A stretch of 23,656 nt of DNA. Source: an uncultured Clostridium sp. Its GTDB lineage: Bacteria > Bacillota > Clostridia > Lachnospirales > Lachnospiraceae. A model generated the notes under the pieces. The model was not told the origin of the DNA. It searched no databases and saw nothing but the letters and a program-made list of their open reading frames with translations. The translations under genes were made by a program, and so were the position numbers. Location: assembly GCA_900549235.1 (NCBI GenBank), contig URNT01000046.1, forward strand, positions 1 through 23,656. The letters run 5' to 3'. Positions 20,907 to 23,656 of the stretch are shown piece after piece; positions within the stretch are counted from its first letter, which is position 1, and every line of letters begins with the position of its first letter.

Positions 20907-23366
20907 TTACAGCTCAACTGTTACCTTATTCAGGTGCCAAATGTCTCTTACATACTCCTCAATGGTTCTGTCAGAGGTAAACTTTCCGCTGTTGGCCACA
21001 TTTAAGATCGCTGCCTTTGCCCACCAAGATTCATTGCGGTAGGCTGCGTCCACTCTCTTGTGGGCCTCTGCGTAGGAGCGGAAATCCTTCAGTATAAAGT
21101 AAGTGTCCGCGCGGTCGCTGCTCTTCGTATTTAGCAGTGAGTCATAGATGTCGCGGAACAGTTCCGGATTCTCAGGCGAGTAGTAGCCGTTGATCAGCTG
21201 CATCAGCACCCGGCGGATTTCCTGATCGTTATTGAAAATATCCATTGGATAATAGCCGCCGTTCTTTTCGTAGCTGATCACCTCGTCAGAGGACATACCA
21301 AAGATAAAGGCGTAATCCCTGCCTACTTCCTCTACGATCTCTACATTAGCGCCATCCATAGTTCCCAGAGTCAGGGCGCCGTTTAACATAAATTTCATGT
21401 TTCCGGTACCGGAGGCCTCCTTGCTGGCAGTGGAGATCTGCTCGCTTACATCTGCCGCGGCAAATAAAAGCTCTGCATTTGATACACGGTAATCCTCGAT
21501 AAATACCACCTTGATCTTATTGTTGATGGACTTATCGTTGTTGATCACATCTGCTACCGCATTGATCAGCTTGATGGTCAGCTTGGCTCTCCTATAGCCT
21601 GCAGCAGCCTTGGCGCCGAAGATAAAGGTCCTTGGAATCATATCCATATCCGGATTATCCTTTAACTGGTTGTACAGATACATTACATGAAGGATATTCA
21701 TCAGCTGGCGCTTGTACTCGTGGAGTCTCTTTACCTGTACATCAAAGATGGATCTTGGATCTACATCAATGCCATTGTGCTCCTTGATATACTTTGCCAC
21801 CCGTACCTTGTTCTGGTACTTGATATTTAAGAACTCCTGCTGGCACTTTTCATCCTCCGCGTAAATCTCCAGCTTCTTGATATGAGGCAGATCTGTGATC
21901 CACTCATCTCCGATCTTAGAGCTTACCCAGTCAGCCAGAAGCGGATTGCCGTGAAGGAGGAAGCGTCTCTGTGTAATGCCGTTTGTCTTGTTGTTGAACT
22001 TCTCAGGCATCATCTCATAAAAATCCTTCAACTCCTGATTCTTTAAGATCTCTGTATGGAGTCTGGCAACGCCGTTGACAGAGAAGCTGGCCGCAATAGC
22101 CATATATGCCATCTTCACCTGGCCGTCGTAGATGATCGCCATCTTGCGGATCTTCTCCTGGTTGCCAGGATACTGAGCCTGGATCTGGTTAATGAAGCGG
22201 CGGTTGATCTCCTCCACGATCTGGTAGATACGCGGCAGCAGGCGGGAGAACAGCTCGATAGGCCATTTCTCCAGAGCCTCGGACATAATGGTATGGTTGG
22301 TGTAGGCACAGGTCTTTGTGGTTACCTCCCATGCCTCCTCCCAGGTCAGGCCCTCCTCATCCAGAAGGATGCGCATCAGTTCAGGAATAGCTACTGTAGG
22401 ATGAGTATCATTTAACTGGAATGACACCTTCTCATGGAATCTACGGATGTCGTCATGGGTTTCCTTGTATTTCCTGATTGCTCTCTGCACACTGGCGGAA
22501 ATGAAGAAATACTGCTGCTTTAAGCGCAGTTCCTTGCCTGCGTAGTGGTTGTCGTTTGGATAAAGAACCTCTACAATGGTCTTTGCCAGGTTCTCCTGCT
22601 CAACTGCCTTCTGGTAATCGCCCCGGTCAAAGGAGTCCAGGTTGAAGGTGTTCACAGGCTCCGCATCCCAGATACGCAGGGTATTTACCACGTTGTTTCC
22701 GTAGCCGATCACAGGCAGGTCATATGGTATGGCTCTTACAGACTGATAGCCGTCCTGTACAAAGTGGTTCACGCCGCCTCTGTTTTCAATCCGCACATAG
22801 CCGCCGAATTTTACCTCTACCGCATACTCCGGACGGCGGATCTCAAATGGGTTGCCGTCCTTTAACCACTCGTCGGGAACCTCTACCTGATAGCCATTTT
22901 CGATCTTCTGCTTGAACATACCATAACGGTAACGGATACCGCAGCCATATGCCGGATAGCCCAGAGTTGCCAGAGAATCCAGGAAGCAGGCAGCCAGGCG
23001 GCCCAGGCCGCCGTTGCCTAAAGCGGCATCCGGCTCCTGGTCCTCAATTACGTTTAAGTCAAAGCCCAGCTCATCCAAGACCTCTTTGATCTCCTTCTGA
23101 GCGCAGATGTTGATGATGTTATTGCCCAGGGCACGGCCCATCAAAAACTCCATAGACAGGTAGTACACCGTCTTAACATCCTTTTTCTCATACACCTTGT
23201 GAGTAGCGATCCATTCGTCAATGATGACATCCTTTACCGCATAGGCCACTGCCTGGAACACCTGCTGAGAGGTTGCCTCGTCGATGGTACGGCGGAACAT
23301 ATTTTTCACATTGTAAACCACACTGCGCTTAAATGTCTCCTTGTCAAATCCTTTATTGCTTTTCAT
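20907..23366 (-). CDS. glgP: Glycogen/starch phosphorylase
   Basis: An 819-residue enzyme of glycosyltransferase family 35. It cuts alpha-1,4-glucan with phosphate to release glucose-1-phosphate. Motifs: YYLSMEFLMGRALGNN (about 68-83), EPDAALGNGGLGRLAACFLDSLATLGYPA, NDTHPTVAIPEL, the FDVQVKRLHEYKRQ block (about 541-554), and the PLP site EASGTGNMKFMLNGALTLGTMDGANVE with Lys658. It is full length. The ATG follows an AGGAGGTTAA site. It stands alone between ileS (36 bp upstream) and its own terminator. Expected to be cytoplasmic, for use of stored glycogen or imported maltodextrin. Confidence 0.98.
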   Translation of the reverse strand: MKSNKGFDKETFKRSVVYNVKNMFRRTIDEATSQQVFQAVAYAVKDVIIDEWIATHKVYEKKDVKTVYYLSMEFLMGRALGNNIINICAQKEIKEVLDELGFDLNVIEDQEPDAALGNGGLGRLAACFLDSLATLGYPAYGCGIRYRYGMFKQKIENGYQVEVPDEWLKDGNPFEIRRPEYAVEVKFGGYVRIENRGGVNHFVQDGYQSVRAIPYDLPVIGYGNNVVNTLRIWDAEPVNTFNLDSFDRGDYQKAVEQENLAKTIVEVLYPNDNHYAGKELRLKQQYFFISASVQRAIRKYKETHDDIRRFHEKVSFQLNDTHPTVAIPELMRILLDEEGLTWEEAWEVTTKTCAYTNHTIMSEALEKWPIELFSRLLPRIYQIVEEINRRFINQIQAQYPGNQEKIRKMAIIYDGQVKMAYMAIAASFSVNGVARLHTEILKNQELKDFYEMMPEKFNNKTNGITQRRFLLHGNPLLADWVSSKIGDEWITDLPHIKKLEIYAEDEKCQQEFLNIKYQNKVRVAKYIKEHNGIDVDPRSIFDVQVKRLHEYKRQLMNILHVMYLYNQLKDNPDMDMIPRTFIFGAKAAAGYRRAKLTIKLINAVADVINNDKSINNKIKVVFIEDYRVSNAELLFAAADVSEQISTASKEASGTGNMKFMLNGALTLGTMDGANVEIVEEVGRDYAFIFGMSSDEVISYEKNGGYYPMDIFNNDQEIRRVLMQLINGYYSPENPELFRDIYDSLLNTKSSDRADTYFILKDFRSYAEAHKRVDAAYRNESWWAKAAILNVANSGKFTSDRTIEEYVRDIWHLNKVTVEL

Positions 23367-23402
23367 TGGCCTTAACCTCCTGATATGCCTTTCTACTCCC
23401 TT

Positions 23403-23656
23403 TTATTGCATTACCTTCGCAACGCCAAGAATTACATTTTCCCCATTGATACTCCATTCCTTGACAAAGCCATTTGTCTCACCTAAGTGAATGTAATCGG
23501 CCATAACCTCTGTCTTGATCTCGTCTGCATGATTCTTTAAAAGTTCCGCGATCACATCATTGTCATCCTGGTATACCGCAATGTGGTCCATCACCTCAAA
23601 GCCGGCTTCCTTACGCATAGTCTGGATCTTGCTGATGATCTCACGGACAAAGCCCT
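23403..23656 (-). CDS. ileS: Isoleucyl-tRNA synthetase, C-terminal end (cut by window edge)
   Basis: The last 83 or so codons of a gene running off the right edge. The frame stays open from the edge (GFVREIISKIQT) through MRKEAGFEVMDHIAVYQDD, ADYIHLG and GFVKEWSINGENVILGVAKV to the stop at 23403. The 'IRKEADFEV.DRI' segment and the closing 'EWNINGE...LGV' resemble the C-terminal domain of the bacterial/eukaryotic-type IleRS found in many Clostridia. The ATG at 23618 is internal, not a start. Catalytic domains are outside the window. Confidence 0.85.
   Translation of the reverse strand, partial: GFVREIISKIQTMRKEAGFEVMDHIAVYQDDNDVIAELLKNHADEIKTEVMADYIHLGETNGFVKEWSINGENVILGVAKVMQ

Noticed and set aside
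1..23656. CRISPR arrays, tRNA or rRNA genes, intact insertion sequences
   Set aside because: No regularly spaced repeats, no recognisable tRNA arms or rRNA sequence, and no transposase or integrase frame was found on either strand by eye.

Overview
The window looks like a piece of a Lachnospiraceae-type (Clostridia) chromosome. The evidence is low-to-moderate GC, strong AGGAGG-type ribosome sites with occasional TTG/GTG starts, and an 809-residue MetH without its reactivation domain, which is instead encoded as a separate small gene next to metF. There are three zones.

(1) 1-10.7 kb: a two-component system (histidine kinase cut by the left edge, OmpR-type regulator) reads leftwards. Facing it is a nine-gene rightward operon: a membrane-anchored C39-like cysteine peptidase, a lipoprotein, two FtsX/MacB-type permeases and their ATPase, a 62-residue orphan protein, a second ABC ATPase, an ABC-2 permease fused to an extracellular M1-like zinc peptidase, and a short partner permease. 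The intergenic region between the two transcription units carries the same 19-bp box (two half sites 11 bp apart) in both orientations, so the regulator probably controls itself and the operon. This two-transporter, two-peptidase envelope system is the best candidate here for an undescribed system. Defence against, or export and processing of, peptides is the likely theme, but no substrate gene is visible.

(2) 10.7-15.75 kb: an AT-rich accessory zone full of gene remnants. It holds a frameshifted nitroreductase, a small membrane protein behind a MerR-type promoter whose MerR regulator survives only as its effector domain, two truncated ABC-2 permeases, a 64-bp palindromic element, and an intact HxlR regulator / PEBP-like / FUSC-like operon with operator palindromes and a hairpin over a ribosome site. 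It ends with relics of an integrative element (a truncated zinc-finger-type hypothetical, a sigma-region-4-like protein and a 31-codon tail fragment) bounded by a perfect hairpin. A small Cys-rich protein with tandem palindromic operators lies at the right end.

(3) 15.8-23.7 kb: core metabolism, all leftwards and more GC-rich. metF, the methionine synthase activation protein, a threonine-aldolase-like PLP enzyme and metH form a tight one-carbon/methionine operon. Upstream, separated by a clear terminator, are glgP (glycogen phosphorylase) and the 3' end of ileS, which runs off the right edge. Threonine aldolase can supply glycine, MetF makes methyl-THF, MetH uses it to methylate homocysteine, and the activation protein rescues oxidised cobalamin.

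No rRNA, tRNA, CRISPR array, intact transposase or riboswitch was recognised, and no stretch over 300 bases lacks a gene or gene remnant.
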